The notes below the pieces were generated by a model, which was not told the origin of the DNA, did not search any database, and saw only the letters and a list, made by a program, of their open reading frames with translations. A stretch of DNA of 64,000 nt from Bacteroidales bacterium UBA5349 (GTDB taxonomy: Bacteria; Bacteroidota; Bacteroidia; Bacteroidales; Tenuifilaceae): contig DHQB01000026.1 in NCBI GenBank assembly GCA_002410065.1, positions 124,001 through 188,000 of the forward strand, written 5' to 3'. Below, one piece after another: positions 1-8,855 of the stretch. The first letter of the stretch is position 1. Each line of letters begins with the position of its first letter. Position numbers and translations under genes: made by a program.

Positions 1-1
1 C

Positions 2-88
2 GACGACGATATTGACATGAAGGAAGCGGGTGGCGATTTTTCCGAAAACATAAAGATCCCATTTGAGTTTAAACCCTACAAAGAATAA
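2..88 (+). CDS. 3' end of an unidentified protein (partial)
   Basis: An open frame enters from the left edge and ends at a TAA at 86-88. Only 28 residues are visible; the tail is acidic and then aromatic/basic, ending FKPYKE. No domain can be recognised, so the product is unknown. The gene converges on the minus-strand cluster that starts at 136, and the two share the hairpin at 91-119. Confidence 0.55.
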   Translation, partial: DDDIDMKEAGGDFSENIKIPFEFKPYKE

Positions 89-90
89 TA

Positions 91-119
91 AAAAAAGTTG
101 GCCGAGGCCAACTTTTTTT
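91..119. terminator. bidirectional Rho-independent terminator
   Basis: The sequence is a near-perfect inverted repeat: AAAAAAGTTGGCC, a very short loop, then GGCCAACTTTTTT. It has a T run on either strand, so it can stop the + gene ending at 88 and the minus-strand gene ending at 136. Confidence 0.85.
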
Positions 120-135
120 ATAGGTAGTGTTTTTC

Positions 136-1431
136 TTACCAGTTAGTTGTATAGTTGTGGTTATAGATTCTATAGGTCTTAATCTCACCAGTTTTATCGG
201 ACTTAAAATGGATATACCCCGAAAGCATTGAAATTCGCTTGCCTTGCGTTGAAGTAGCGTCAACATTTATAGGATCGTTAATCATAAGTTTGAGCGCATG
301 ATTTCCTTTCCCTTTAAAGTTTTCACCAATATTATCAACAATTATAGGTGTTTGGCCTGGGAACTCTAAAACAATCTTGTTCACTGTAAACGATGCTTCG
401 TACTTTGAAACAAGAACAAGGTCGAGTGTTGAACCATCAACAATTCCTTCAGAAGTGGAAAGAGCTTTAAAGTGAAAAGGTTCGTTTACAAAAATGGCTG
501 CCTTATCGGCGGTAATATCAAAATAGAATGGTTTCCGAACAGTATTGTTGCCAAACCTGTAGGTTACCATTATGCTGTTTTCAGGATCCTCAAAACAGTT
601 AAAGTAATCGTAATTAACGATTGTAAAGTCCTTATTATTAATCGTGCCGGTTATTCTAGCACACTCGGATTTAACCTGAGGCTTGCGAGTTGACTCAATG
701 TACCTATTTCCCAAACGAAGAGCATACTTAAGCATGCCCAAATCGCTCTCGAGCTCTACCAGCTCAATTCCATCGTATAAACTATTATAGCGGGTTATGC
801 CAAGAATTGCTTTGTCTTTTCTTCCATCCATAAAATATTCGGAAAGAACTTTGAGCTCGCCAATGCTCCGCTCAATATCCTCAACACTGGCAACATTATC
901 AACAGAGTTAAGCAATACGTCGAGTTGTTCGCTAAGCTCTTTATCTCGCTTCTTAAATTCATCAACCAGTTTCCACATCTCTATGTATGGAAAAGGGTAT
1001 TTAATGTGGTAATTGTAGAGTATAGATCGATCTGCTTTCTTTTCGGTTTTCTCCCAATAAAATTCCTCAACTTTTGAAAGAGAAACTCCCTGGAGAAATG
1101 GGACAGGTCCAGAGGTAGTTTTAGTAGTTGTAGCGAAATTTTCAAGGTATGTAGAGATGTTATTTATGGTGCTCTCCTGCATCTTCATCTCCGATGATGT
1201 TTTTACATTCTCCGCTACCGAGCTTACAATGCGTTCCTTAACCATGTTAAGCGCATTTTGCTGTGCATCCTGTATATTGGCAGCTGAGCCAACCACAATA
1301 ATGTAATCTTTTTCAAGTCCATTGACCCAGCTAGGAATCCGTCTGGCACTGCTCTCAATTACTTTTACCTGAGCAAAGCAAGCCGTCAAGGGAAGAAATA
1401 TTAAAGAGAAAAGTAAAATTCGCTTCATCAT
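136..1431 (-). CDS. exported LPP20-like protein
   Basis: A 431-residue exported protein. The N-terminus is a hydrophobic signal. It could be cut by signal peptidase I after the FA at 19-20, or read as a lipobox (LTAC, Cys18), so lipidation is uncertain. Residues about 30-100 show the LPP20 pattern: an IPSWV motif near 32-36, a short hydrophobic strand, then a long amphipathic helix rich in Ala, Gln and Val. The middle is helical and charged; the C-terminal half looks beta-rich and unassigned. It is the last gene of a six-gene minus-strand run and is followed by the terminator at 91-119. LPP20 was named for a Helicobacter lipoprotein; the domain's biochemical role is not settled. No substrate or partner can be named from sequence. 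A start one codon later (MKR) is equally plausible. Confidence 0.75.
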   Translation of the reverse strand: MMKRILLFSLIFLPLTACFAQVKVIESSARRIPSWVNGLEKDYIIVVGSAANIQDAQQNALNMVKERIVSSVAENVKTSSEMKMQESTINNISTYLENFATTTKTTSGPVPFLQGVSLSKVEEFYWEKTEKKADRSILYNYHIKYPFPYIEMWKLVDEFKKRDKELSEQLDVLLNSVDNVASVEDIERSIGELKVLSEYFMDGRKDKAILGITRYNSLYDGIELVELESDLGMLKYALRLGNRYIESTRKPQVKSECARITGTINNKDFTIVNYDYFNCFEDPENSIMVTYRFGNNTVRKPFYFDITADKAAIFVNEPFHFKALSTSEGIVDGSTLDLVLVSKYEASFTVNKIVLEFPGQTPIIVDNIGENFKGKGNHALKLMINDPINVDATSTQGKRISMLSGYIHFKSDKTGEIKTYRIYNHNYTTNW

Positions 1432-1570
1432 AATTTAGTGTTTGATAATTGAGTATCCTAAGAACCACAGCTGCAAAAAAAGCAGACTATATGCTGAGTC
1501 GAAGGGTTAAAAGGCAAGGAGTTAAAGAAACCAGCAACCCAAAGGATTGCTGATTTCAATAAAACTAAAA

Positions 1571-2161
1571 TTATGGGCGTTCAGCTTCAAGTTTAGCCAT
1601 CTCCTCGTTGAAGATGTTCTCGAACTTCATCTTATCATAGTCAAGTTTAAGCTTATCGTTTTTGCTAATACGATCAGAAATATTATTAAGCATCTCATCC
1701 TTAGCAACCTCAACAGCTACAAATACATGATACAATCCCTCTTTATTCTGCAAAGTTTTGTTGCAAGCCGTTGAAACGTTGTTCAAGGTTTGGTTAACAA
1801 CAGAACGGGTCATATCCTCAAACTTCTCAACAAATTCACTTGCCTCACCAACTGTAATGTCCTGAGTATAGCGATCAGTTACAGTTTTAATTGTACGGTT
1901 AACACCTGCTGCAAGCATTGCATTTGCATCTAGACTAGCCTTACGCTTAGCAGTGCTAAGGTTAGTACTTTGAGCATTTCCTGTACCACGGAAATGGGTT
2001 TTGTCTGAATGAAAATCCTCATCGCTACAAGGGGTTACTACCTCTTTGCCAAATTGATCACTTACAGCGGCTTTTTTTGAGCCTTTACAGCTAGCTAAGG
2101 ATACAGCACCTACAAAGGCTGCTACTAAAAACAGAGTTTTGGTTAGTTCAAACTTTTTCAT
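1571..2161 (-). CDS. LPP20-like lipoprotein
   Basis: A 196-residue lipoprotein with a signal peptide and a clear lipobox (LASC, Cys25). Residues about 55-160 contain a glycine-containing strand (FRGTGNAQS), then an Ala/Lys-rich helix and a conserved-looking C-terminal strand (YHVFVAVEV), the layout of the LPP20 fold. The tail after about residue 160 is helical and charged. It lies 66 bp downstream of the 318-residue gene and 138 bp upstream of the last gene of the run. Two other members (136-1431, 4371-4901) show the same layout, so it is probably one subunit of a multi-component envelope assembly. That is inference from context. Confidence 0.75.
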   Translation of the reverse strand: MKKFELTKTLFLVAAFVGAVSLASCKGSKKAAVSDQFGKEVVTPCSDEDFHSDKTHFRGTGNAQSTNLSTAKRKASLDANAMLAAGVNRTIKTVTDRYTQDITVGEASEFVEKFEDMTRSVVNQTLNNVSTACNKTLQNKEGLYHVFVAVEVAKDEMLNNISDRISKNDKLKLDYDKMKFENIFNEEMAKLEAERP

Positions 2162-2227
2162 AATTGTTCAAATTTAGGTTAATAAAAATGTTTAGTGTTT
2201 AGTTGATAATTTAGTTCTTCCTTGTAT

Positions 2228-3184
2228 TTAATTTTTGTAAAGCCATTTCCAGTCAAATTCTTTAGCAGCTCCATAGTGTGCCCATTGCATTGCCACATCT
2301 CTTCCTGCCTGAATCTTCATTTTCTGCATATCGATACTATCGTCGTAACTCTTCATTTTAAACGACCAGGAACTTGCTCCCTCCAGCTCAACTGCAGCGG
2401 TAATTTGGGCTATAAGCTGCTCGGCTTGTGGGTAACACTCCATATCGGGAGTAATTTTCCCTAAATTCTCCTCAACCTTATACAGATCCTTGCCTGCCCA
2501 TGAGGCTTTAGCAGCCGAAAGGTACTCGTTACATTTCTGATTTGCATACTCCTGATAAATGTCTATTGAAATTGCCATGCATTTATCATAGCACTCGCGG
2601 CTAATATCGGGCACTGACATTAATGTATAAATTGCCTCCTCATAATTCTTTTGGCCAGCTAACGCTTTAGATCTTGAGATAATAACATCGCACTGGGAGT
2701 TGTAAAACTCAATGATTTTCTCTTTCCCTTTCTCAATAAATCCTCTAAACTGACCTTGGCGTGGGTTAACATTTTTTAGTGCTTGCGCATAGGCAGCATC
2801 ATCAGATTTACCAACACCTTTTAGGGTAATACTTGTTTGACTAAAGATGGTTTGGCTATAGATGTCAACAATATAAAGACTCAACTCCATATTAATTGCA
2901 ACCATTGGAGGTGCAGTTGGCGTTACATCCTTGCTAATAATGCTGATCATGGGTACCATGGCAAATTGCGATCCTGCAACTGCTCCAAAACCATTGTTTG
3001 TTGCAATCTGCATCATTTTGTTCTGAAGCATTTGCTGAGTACCTCCAGACACTCCTGCCTCATCGGGAACAACCGCAGCAATAGATATGCGACCAAGATC
3101 ATCAGTTTTCCCTAAACTACTTTGTGCTATGCAGGTAACACCAAAGGCAAATAAAACTGTTATTACTATGATTAACTTTTTCAT
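2228..3184 (-). CDS. exported protein with TPR-like helical region
   Basis: A 318-residue protein with a strong signal peptide (cleavage likely after the AQ near residue 21). Residues about 30-130 look like an alpha/beta sensor-like domain with a hydrophobic strand pair (VAINMELSLYIVDIYSQ). Residues about 165-265 are helical, with TPR-like spacing and regularly placed Cys and Tyr. The C-terminus is Trp-rich (QWAHYGAAKEFDWKW). I do not recognise a named family. It sits in the middle of the six-gene exported run, 168 bp after the DUF6175-like gene. That gap is the largest in the run and could hold an internal promoter, but no TAnnTTTG box was found there. Confidence 0.7.
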   Translation of the reverse strand: MKKLIIVITVLFAFGVTCIAQSSLGKTDDLGRISIAAVVPDEAGVSGGTQQMLQNKMMQIATNNGFGAVAGSQFAMVPMISIISKDVTPTAPPMVAINMELSLYIVDIYSQTIFSQTSITLKGVGKSDDAAYAQALKNVNPRQGQFRGFIEKGKEKIIEFYNSQCDVIISRSKALAGQKNYEEAIYTLMSVPDISRECYDKCMAISIDIYQEYANQKCNEYLSAAKASWAGKDLYKVEENLGKITPDMECYPQAEQLIAQITAAVELEGASSWSFKMKSYDDSIDMQKMKIQAGRDVAMQWAHYGAAKEFDWKWLYKN

Positions 3185-3353
3185 GGTTCAATTTTTTAAC
3201 TGTGTTTAGCTGTTACAAACCCTGTACCGAATTTAATGTTTTTAAAAAATTTTTTATCTCAAACATCAAAAATATGCTAGTAAACAGCTGTTTAGAGTTG
3301 TGAAATGTTTTTTAAAACTAGCCAAATACCTTTAAATTTGGCCAGTTTCTCTA

Positions 3354-4337
3354 TTATTTCTCTCCTACAATAAGCCATGCTTCGCCTAAACCTCGCATGT
3401 ATATTTTTGAGTCAATTTGGAAGTTATCCTTCAAATAACGACTTAATCCGCTTACAAACCGACGAGCATCAACAGCACGCTCTCGACCACGGCTATCGGT
3501 TTCCATCATTGGTATACGAACCTGCTCAAGCCTCATAACGTTCTCTGTTGCACTAGAAAGGCTAAATCGTTTTTGAACAGTGTTATCGAAGAACCAATTT
3601 TCAATGTGCTCAAGTAGCTCTAATTCTTCGCCATTTGCATCCGTAAAATTGCTTTCAAGATTTCCGTCAGACCAGTTATTCCAAACCCTTACCATTACTT
3701 TTATCTCACGGCCATTTGCAAACATATCGTCAAAGTGGCTCATTAAGAGTGCATTAAATCCATCCATATGACTAAGTACTGCTTCTTCGAGAAGCAAGTC
3801 TGAACCAGCCGAAGATGATGGCCTACCCTGCCCTGCCGCTCCAGCAATTTGCTTAGATGTATATGAGTCGAGCCCTCTTAGGTTAAAGGTTATTAATTTT
3901 TCGGGTCCTTGTCTTTTAACCTCAAAGCTAAGATCCATGATTATATCTGCATTGGCTGTCCTTTTAAGTATATCTATAGGACTTTCTGCCATTTCAGCGC
4001 CAGAGGTTGACGAACTTAGCATAGCAGATTCGGCTGCTTCGCGCTCAAGATTTTTTAGTTCCATCTCCAAATCTTTTAAAGGGAAACCCCTCTGAGCCAT
4101 TATGTTACCCATTTTTGTGATTACAAGCCTTAATTCAGGATCGTTCTGCATGGCTGCTTTGTAATCGGGTAGCACTTGTTTTGTACCCATGCTCTCAAAT
4201 TCCATTTTATATCCCTTGCTAATACAATACTGATCGCTGGGAACAACCATAATGGTGGGCTTTTTGGCCTGTCCAAAAAGGGTAATGCTTAGTAGGGTAA
4301 TTATTGTTACTGTAAGTAATCTTTTCATAACATTCAT
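3354..4337 (-). CDS. DUF6175-like exported protein
   Basis: A 327-residue exported protein that I match to DUF6175 from memory. The supporting marks are the opening after the signal peptide (KPTIMVVPSDQYC near residues 26-38), then VLPDYKAAM and the segment MAQRGFPLKDLE. A signal peptide ends near FGQ (about residue 23). The family is common in Bacteroidota and has no assigned function. The region at about 125-165 contains a beta hairpin (ADIIMDLSFEV); a low-complexity Ala/Gly/Ser stretch follows at about 165-180. It starts 33 bp after the 176-residue gene, consistent with co-transcription. The neighbours are all exported, so a periplasmic or outer-membrane role is likely. Confidence 0.75.
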   Translation of the reverse strand: MNVMKRLLTVTIITLLSITLFGQAKKPTIMVVPSDQYCISKGYKMEFESMGTKQVLPDYKAAMQNDPELRLVITKMGNIMAQRGFPLKDLEMELKNLEREAAESAMLSSSTSGAEMAESPIDILKRTANADIIMDLSFEVKRQGPEKLITFNLRGLDSYTSKQIAGAAGQGRPSSSAGSDLLLEEAVLSHMDGFNALLMSHFDDMFANGREIKVMVRVWNNWSDGNLESNFTDANGEELELLEHIENWFFDNTVQKRFSLSSATENVMRLEQVRIPMMETDSRGRERAVDARRFVSGLSRYLKDNFQIDSKIYMRGLGEAWLIVGEK

Positions 4338-4370
4338 TATTTTATAATCGTACCATTTGCATATTTATTC

Positions 4371-4901
4371 CTAGAATCCAGAATCGAGTCGGCGAGCAAT
4401 ACCATCTGTTTCAAGTTGCTTGCGCAATGCATCGTACATAACCTGAGCATATATGGCTACTTTGAAACCCTTTTTCACCTTTAGTCTGTCCTGACCGCTA
4501 GGCATTCCATCGGTTGTCATTGTGATAAATTGCAAATACTTCCCGCCTGGCGAGAAGAAACTATTAAAATATTCGGCATTCTTATCGGCTGCATTAGGAT
4601 CTGTAAGAATTGCTGGGGTAGCAGCAGCGCCATAGCCCCCGGGTATTCCCTTGAAGATTACCGATGCTACAGCATTCATTTTAGCCTCAATAATGGCATC
4701 CTCAACACGTTTGCCAAAGCCCCAAACTTTCATTACTTTAGTTCCATCCTGACCAACGCCCATGATTTGCACCTCATAGTTATAACTACTATTATAGTGT
4801 GCTTTTATCTCTTTACGAGAGTACCTCTCTTGAGCATTTGTTCCTGTTGCAAAAGCGAATACTAGTGCAAGCAAAATTGTTAAACTCATTAATCTTTTCA
4901 T
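4371..4901 (-). CDS. exported LPP20-like small protein
   Basis: A 176-residue exported protein with a signal peptide ending near AQE (about residue 24). It has a glycine-rich strand (VQIMGVGQDGTKVMKVWGFG), an alanine-rich helix and a glycine loop, then a C-terminal strand (FKVAIYAQVMYD), the same strand-helix-strand layout as the LPP20-like members of this run. No catalytic motif was seen. It lies 42 bp after the barrel-ended gene and 33 bp before the DUF6175-like gene. Function is unknown; a structural role in the same envelope complex is inferred from the neighbours. Confidence 0.7.
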   Translation of the reverse strand: MKRLMSLTILLALVFAFATGTNAQERYSRKEIKAHYNSSYNYEVQIMGVGQDGTKVMKVWGFGKRVEDAIIEAKMNAVASVIFKGIPGGYGAAATPAILTDPNAADKNAEYFNSFFSPGGKYLQFITMTTDGMPSGQDRLKVKKGFKVAIYAQVMYDALRKQLETDGIARRLDSGF

Positions 4902-4943
4902 AGTTCAGTAGGTTTATCTGGTTTTTATAATATGCTTAATTCA

Positions 4944-6599
4944 TTAGAACCCAAACTTAATACCAATAAATGCCGATGGACCTGTACGATCCTGAAATAC
5001 GCTATCCCAAGGGCCAATTACACCTGCATTCTCACTTTCAGCATCGGAAACAAATGCATAAACCCCCATTCCGCCAATAAGCTGGAAGTTGTGTTTCAAA
5101 TTTAGTGCCAAATTTACACCAGGCTTAATATATATGGCTGAGGGCGCATTATCCTCGGTGTTTTTATCGTTCGAGGCCATTTCAACACCTGCACCAAAAT
5201 ATGGTCTTAGCTCGAGGTTGCGCGTTAGCTGCATACCCTTGGCTATACCACCACCAATACGCAGGAACGTAAATGATTCCTCACCTAGGAGAGAATAATC
5301 AATTGCGCTTGGATAGTCGCCAGCATCAAAACCTCCTTCGAGGTAAATAAAGAGTGACCTTATGCCAATGAGCCTACCCAAACGGATATCGACTCTTCCA
5401 TAGCCCCCTCCTATTTCGCCTAACTCAGCACCTAAGGAAACCTCAAACCCTAAATCATTTTGCTGTTGCAGAATAAACCCCTGATCGAGCTTACGGCCGT
5501 GCACCTGATAGAATTGGGATGTTCCCATGTCTCCTGCTGCTACCTTTCGGTTATCAGTAATTTTTGATTTGGATGCAGCTCGGATAACGCCCCTACGTTT
5601 AGGCTCTGCCTTATTCGTTTTTTCGTTATAAACATACTCGTAAACAAAGAAGCGAGTATCGGTTTGTAACCCTTCCTTTAGACCAATTTTTGCCCTAAGA
5701 GGGCGTGTTTGATACACTGCCGTTTTCACCTTAAACTCTTCAACATCCATCTCAATGCGATACACAGTCTCGTCGTATGATTTCTGAAGGAGTTCTTCCA
5801 GAAGTTGTTCCGTTGATTTAGGCTTAAACAGAAGACCCAAACCCGTATCACTTTCAGGTTGAGATGAAGTAATGGTTAAAGATTTTTGGAGAACTGGCTC
5901 AATTGGAATATCAAGTGCATCAAAGGCTTTTCGCTTTTGCTCCTTTACCTCCTCTGTATCATCGTCATAAATCCAAGTGTCGTAGAATGCGAACTTAACC
6001 TCATCGTTAAAGTTTACCTTATATAAGTAACCCTTTACGTTAGCCTGCCAACCCTTAGTCTTATCCACTCCAGCTTCGGCCATGGTTTTAATGCTCTGCA
6101 AGTCCAGAACCAAAATATAGCTAAGGTTTATAAGCCTATTGCCAAACTCCTCAAGGGCTGCATTTCCCCTTTTGCTGGTTTGAGCTAGCAGAAAATCGGC
6201 ATCGGTTGCCGTAAAACGACCTCGTTCATGTACCATTCCCATGTCCATAGTACCATCGGGTTTACGATTATACCATTTGGCTACCACTTTTTTGGCTACC
6301 CTTAAATTTTTCAAATTATTGGCAATCTCATTTTGAGCATCACCCGGGACTTTACTGGCAGTGTTAGGAGAAAGGAAAAGCGTTTCCAGGTTGTTATTGT
6401 TGTACTTATCGGAGAAGACAATTTTTGAAATCTTTTCTCTAGCCTCTCTCCAATGGTTTTCCGTTTGATTATCAACGAATAAAACGGTTAGCGAGCTTCT
6501 GTCGTAGGTGGTTGGAACTTTTTTTTCTTCCTTAGCGCCCTGACCAAAAAGACAAACAGTAAGTGTAATAAATAGGGAAGTGATTACTAGTTCTCTCAT
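4944..6599 (-). CDS. exported protein with C-terminal beta-barrel
   Basis: A 551-residue protein, first gene of the six-gene run. A signal peptide ends near FGQ (about residue 20). Residues about 35-240 form an alpha/beta domain opening with LTVLFVDNQTENHW; similar placement is seen in CsgG-type assembly proteins, but I cannot claim that family. Residues about 280-350 look like a small beta domain. From about 385 the sequence alternates hydrophobic and polar residues with many Gly and aromatic positions, typical of an 8-10-stranded outer-membrane barrel, and it ends in Phe (GIKFGF), the usual barrel terminal signal. It is therefore probably the outer-membrane anchor of the cluster. The upstream region (6600-6772) is A/T-rich but has no exact TAnnTTTG box. 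Confidence 0.75.
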   Translation of the reverse strand: MRELVITSLFITLTVCLFGQGAKEEKKVPTTYDRSSLTVLFVDNQTENHWREAREKISKIVFSDKYNNNNLETLFLSPNTASKVPGDAQNEIANNLKNLRVAKKVVAKWYNRKPDGTMDMGMVHERGRFTATDADFLLAQTSKRGNAALEEFGNRLINLSYILVLDLQSIKTMAEAGVDKTKGWQANVKGYLYKVNFNDEVKFAFYDTWIYDDDTEEVKEQKRKAFDALDIPIEPVLQKSLTITSSQPESDTGLGLLFKPKSTEQLLEELLQKSYDETVYRIEMDVEEFKVKTAVYQTRPLRAKIGLKEGLQTDTRFFVYEYVYNEKTNKAEPKRRGVIRAASKSKITDNRKVAAGDMGTSQFYQVHGRKLDQGFILQQQNDLGFEVSLGAELGEIGGGYGRVDIRLGRLIGIRSLFIYLEGGFDAGDYPSAIDYSLLGEESFTFLRIGGGIAKGMQLTRNLELRPYFGAGVEMASNDKNTEDNAPSAIYIKPGVNLALNLKHNFQLIGGMGVYAFVSDAESENAGVIGPWDSVFQDRTGPSAFIGIKFGF

Positions 6600-6772
6600 A
6601 GCTTGAAGTTTTTTTTTGGTAAGAATTTAGGGTATTTACAATATTTTATTAGAGTAAAATTACAAAAAAAATCTATGCCCCTACATTAATAATGGTTCTA
6701 TTTGGGTAATTTAATCAACACATAAGCTCTATTTGTCAAACAGTAATGCTCTAAAACCTAAATTTATTGCAT

Positions 6773-6810
6773 AAAAAAACCCGCCATAATTATTGCCTGG
6801 CAGGTTTAGT
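6773..6810 (-). terminator. terminator of the alkaline phosphatase gene
   Basis: Read on the minus strand, AAACCTGCC is followed by a 13-nt loop, then GGCGGGTTT and a run of Ts. The stem has one mismatch. It begins about 20 bp past the stop codon at 6829. Confidence 0.75.
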
Positions 6811-6828
6811 TTTGTAAACGGGTTTAGT

Positions 6829-8274
6829 CTATTCCATAGATATGCCCATAATCGAGGCAATCCGTTTTGGAACATCAGTATTATCCATTTGTCCACAGAA
6901 TTTTTCCTGCCCTACACCCAGCGCATAAACCGGAACAGGCGAAGCTGTATGTGAAAACGAAGACCAACCAATCCCTGCCATCTGATTGAGGATTTCAATT
7001 GCAGTTGCAGCAATTGGTTCGTGATTGCCATACTCGCGCCTTACCATTTTTTTATCATTACTGCTTTTTGCCGCTTGGGTTTGTTCAAAAGCCTTTTTGA
7101 GCATTTTGTTCTGCTCTTCGTTTAGGTCACTGCTTGATATTGAAATTATACTATCGGAGAATATGAAATCCTGAATCTGCTTGTAAGATGCATTTGGATT
7201 AAGTTCGAAAAAGCTTTGAACTTTTTGGTCGAGAATTTCCAGTGAAATCTTTTGATTTGCCAATAAAGAAATATCTGAATCATATCGCATTTTTCTGTTC
7301 CCAATGCTCATTCCACCAGTCTCATGGTCGGCTGTAATAACAATAAGGGTCTCTTTAGGATATTTTTTGTAAAAGTCGACTGCAACCTGTATGGCGTTTG
7401 AAAAATCAATAACTTCGTGAACAACCGATGCAGCATCATTATCGTGGCATGCCCAATCTATTTTTCCGCCTTCAACCATAAAAAAGAACCCTTTTTTATT
7501 TTTAAGAACCTCAATGCCCATAGCCGTAATATCTGGGAGTGCAACATCGCCTACAGCATTATCAATCTGATACTTTAATGCTGACCCTGTAGCCGGATTG
7601 GGCGTCTGGTAAACAATGGTAGAATATAAATTCACAATTGAATCTGTAGCAGATAAACTACTGGTGTAATAAATCCCCTGATCGCTCCCTAGGCTGTAAA
7701 TATCACCTAAAGGTTTGATCGATTTCTCCCCCTTTGGATCAAGGAAACCTCCACCAGCAAAAAACCTGTAATGGCTTTTGAGCATATCGTGCGCTATTTC
7801 GTGATACAGGTTTCTTTTGGGTTGATGGGCATAGAAAGCTGCAGGTGTAGCATGATCAATGCTAACACTGGTTGCAATACCAACATTAAAACCTTGCTTA
7901 TTTAGGTAATACGCAATGCTAAACAGAGTGTCGGTATGGTCGTGATTGAGCCCAAGGGTATTTATTGAGGTTTTAGTTCCTGTGGATAAAGCTGTGCCTG
8001 CTGCGGCCGAGCCGGTAATATACCTATTGTAAGCATATGTTGTGCTAAAACCAACAACTGGAAATTCTGTAAATGAAAGGTTGCTATTTACTTGCGATTT
8101 TTGATTTGCATTAAGGAATGCTTGAGCAGCGTTAATCTGCTGAATCCCCATGCCATCGCCAATGAAATAGAAAACATATTTAGCCTTTGGCTCATTATCC
8201 AAATTATTAAACCCGCTAAAAGTAAAGGATAGGAGGATTATTAAAATTGGTGCAATTCTAATTGATTTTTTCAT
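6829..8274 (-). CDS. phoA: alkaline phosphatase (PhoA-type)
   Basis: A 481-residue exported phosphomonoesterase of the metal-dependent alkaline phosphatase superfamily. A signal peptide covers about residues 1-22. The expected motifs are present in order: GDGMG at 39-43 (metal-binding Asp40), TGSAAAGTALSTG with nucleophile Ser89, HATPAAFYAH, MVEGGKIDWACHDND, and TADHETGG followed by a late histidine (FSHTASPVPV). Full length for the family. It should release inorganic phosphate from organic esters in the periplasm or at the surface, using zinc and magnesium. It stands alone between two operons with its own terminator. Together with the EEP-family enzyme at 38483-39541 it would suit phosphate scavenging, although no phosphate-regulon box could be identified. 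Confidence 0.95.
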   Translation of the reverse strand: MKKSIRIAPILIILLSFTFSGFNNLDNEPKAKYVFYFIGDGMGIQQINAAQAFLNANQKSQVNSNLSFTEFPVVGFSTTYAYNRYITGSAAAGTALSTGTKTSINTLGLNHDHTDTLFSIAYYLNKQGFNVGIATSVSIDHATPAAFYAHQPKRNLYHEIAHDMLKSHYRFFAGGGFLDPKGEKSIKPLGDIYSLGSDQGIYYTSSLSATDSIVNLYSTIVYQTPNPATGSALKYQIDNAVGDVALPDITAMGIEVLKNKKGFFFMVEGGKIDWACHDNDAASVVHEVIDFSNAIQVAVDFYKKYPKETLIVITADHETGGMSIGNRKMRYDSDISLLANQKISLEILDQKVQSFFELNPNASYKQIQDFIFSDSIISISSSDLNEEQNKMLKKAFEQTQAAKSSNDKKMVRREYGNHEPIAATAIEILNQMAGIGWSSFSHTASPVPVYALGVGQEKFCGQMDNTDVPKRIASIMGISME

Positions 8275-8334
8275 CGCTGTGATACTTTTTCCCAGAACAA
8301 CTTAACATAATAAACAATCCGTTAATTAAAACAT

Positions 8335-8361
8335 AAAGGCTGTGCTTGCAGCACAGCCTTT
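8335..8361 (-). terminator. terminator of the exbB-exbD operon
   Basis: A perfect 11-bp stem (AAAGGCTGTGC / GCACAGCCTTT) with a 5-nt loop lies 20 bp after the stop of the last exbD. A moderately T-rich tract follows on the minus strand. Confidence 0.8.
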
Positions 8362-8381
8362 ACTATAGTATGAATAAAAAA

Positions 8382-8855
8382 CTAATTATCCTTTTCTACT
8401 CGTCGAGATGCGTAGCTAATCTTGAGAGCACTGGCTTTTCTGAGTTCTTGCTTAACATCGGTAATAATACCCATACGGGTATTCTCGTCGCCTTTTATTG
8501 AAACTGTAAGCATTGCCCTATCAAACTCACTAAGAGCGTCCCTTTCGGATGTGATAAAATCACGAATATCAACAAGTGTTCTAAAATTGTCATTTAACTG
8601 AATTCGCGAATCTGTTCCGAAAATTGCTTGGTATTGCCTGGCAGGTGAGCCAATGTAAATATAAGACACAAGCGATTTTTTATCAAGTTTCACTACCTCA
8701 GTAGCCTCTGGAAGTTTAACCGTTACTTTCATGTCTGTCTCCCTCATGGTTGTACTAACCATAAAAAAGAACAAAAGCATGAACACGATATCGGGAAGAG
8801 ATGCAGTGTTTAATTGAGGAGTGGATCCTCCACCTTTTTTCTTAAATATTGCCAT
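8382..8855 (-). CDS. exbD: ExbD/TolR-family biopolymer transport protein (second copy)
   Basis: A 157-residue ExbD/TolR protein: short cytoplasmic N-terminus, a single membrane helix at about 20-38 (LPDIVFMLLFFFMVSTTM) with the proton-path Asp at position 22, and a periplasmic domain. It partners with the ExbB/TolQ-type channel at 9951-10763 to turn proton-motive force into work on TonB-type proteins at the outer membrane. Its start overlaps the stop of the preceding exbD by one base (8855), so the two are almost certainly translationally coupled. The two ExbD copies differ clearly in the periplasmic part, which suggests a heteromeric stator rather than redundancy. Confidence 0.92.
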   Translation of the reverse strand: MAIFKKKGGGSTPQLNTASLPDIVFMLLFFFMVSTTMRETDMKVTVKLPEATEVVKLDKKSLVSYIYIGSPARQYQAIFGTDSRIQLNDNFRTLVDIRDFITSERDALSEFDRAMLTVSIKGDENTRMGIITDVKQELRKASALKISYASRRVEKDN

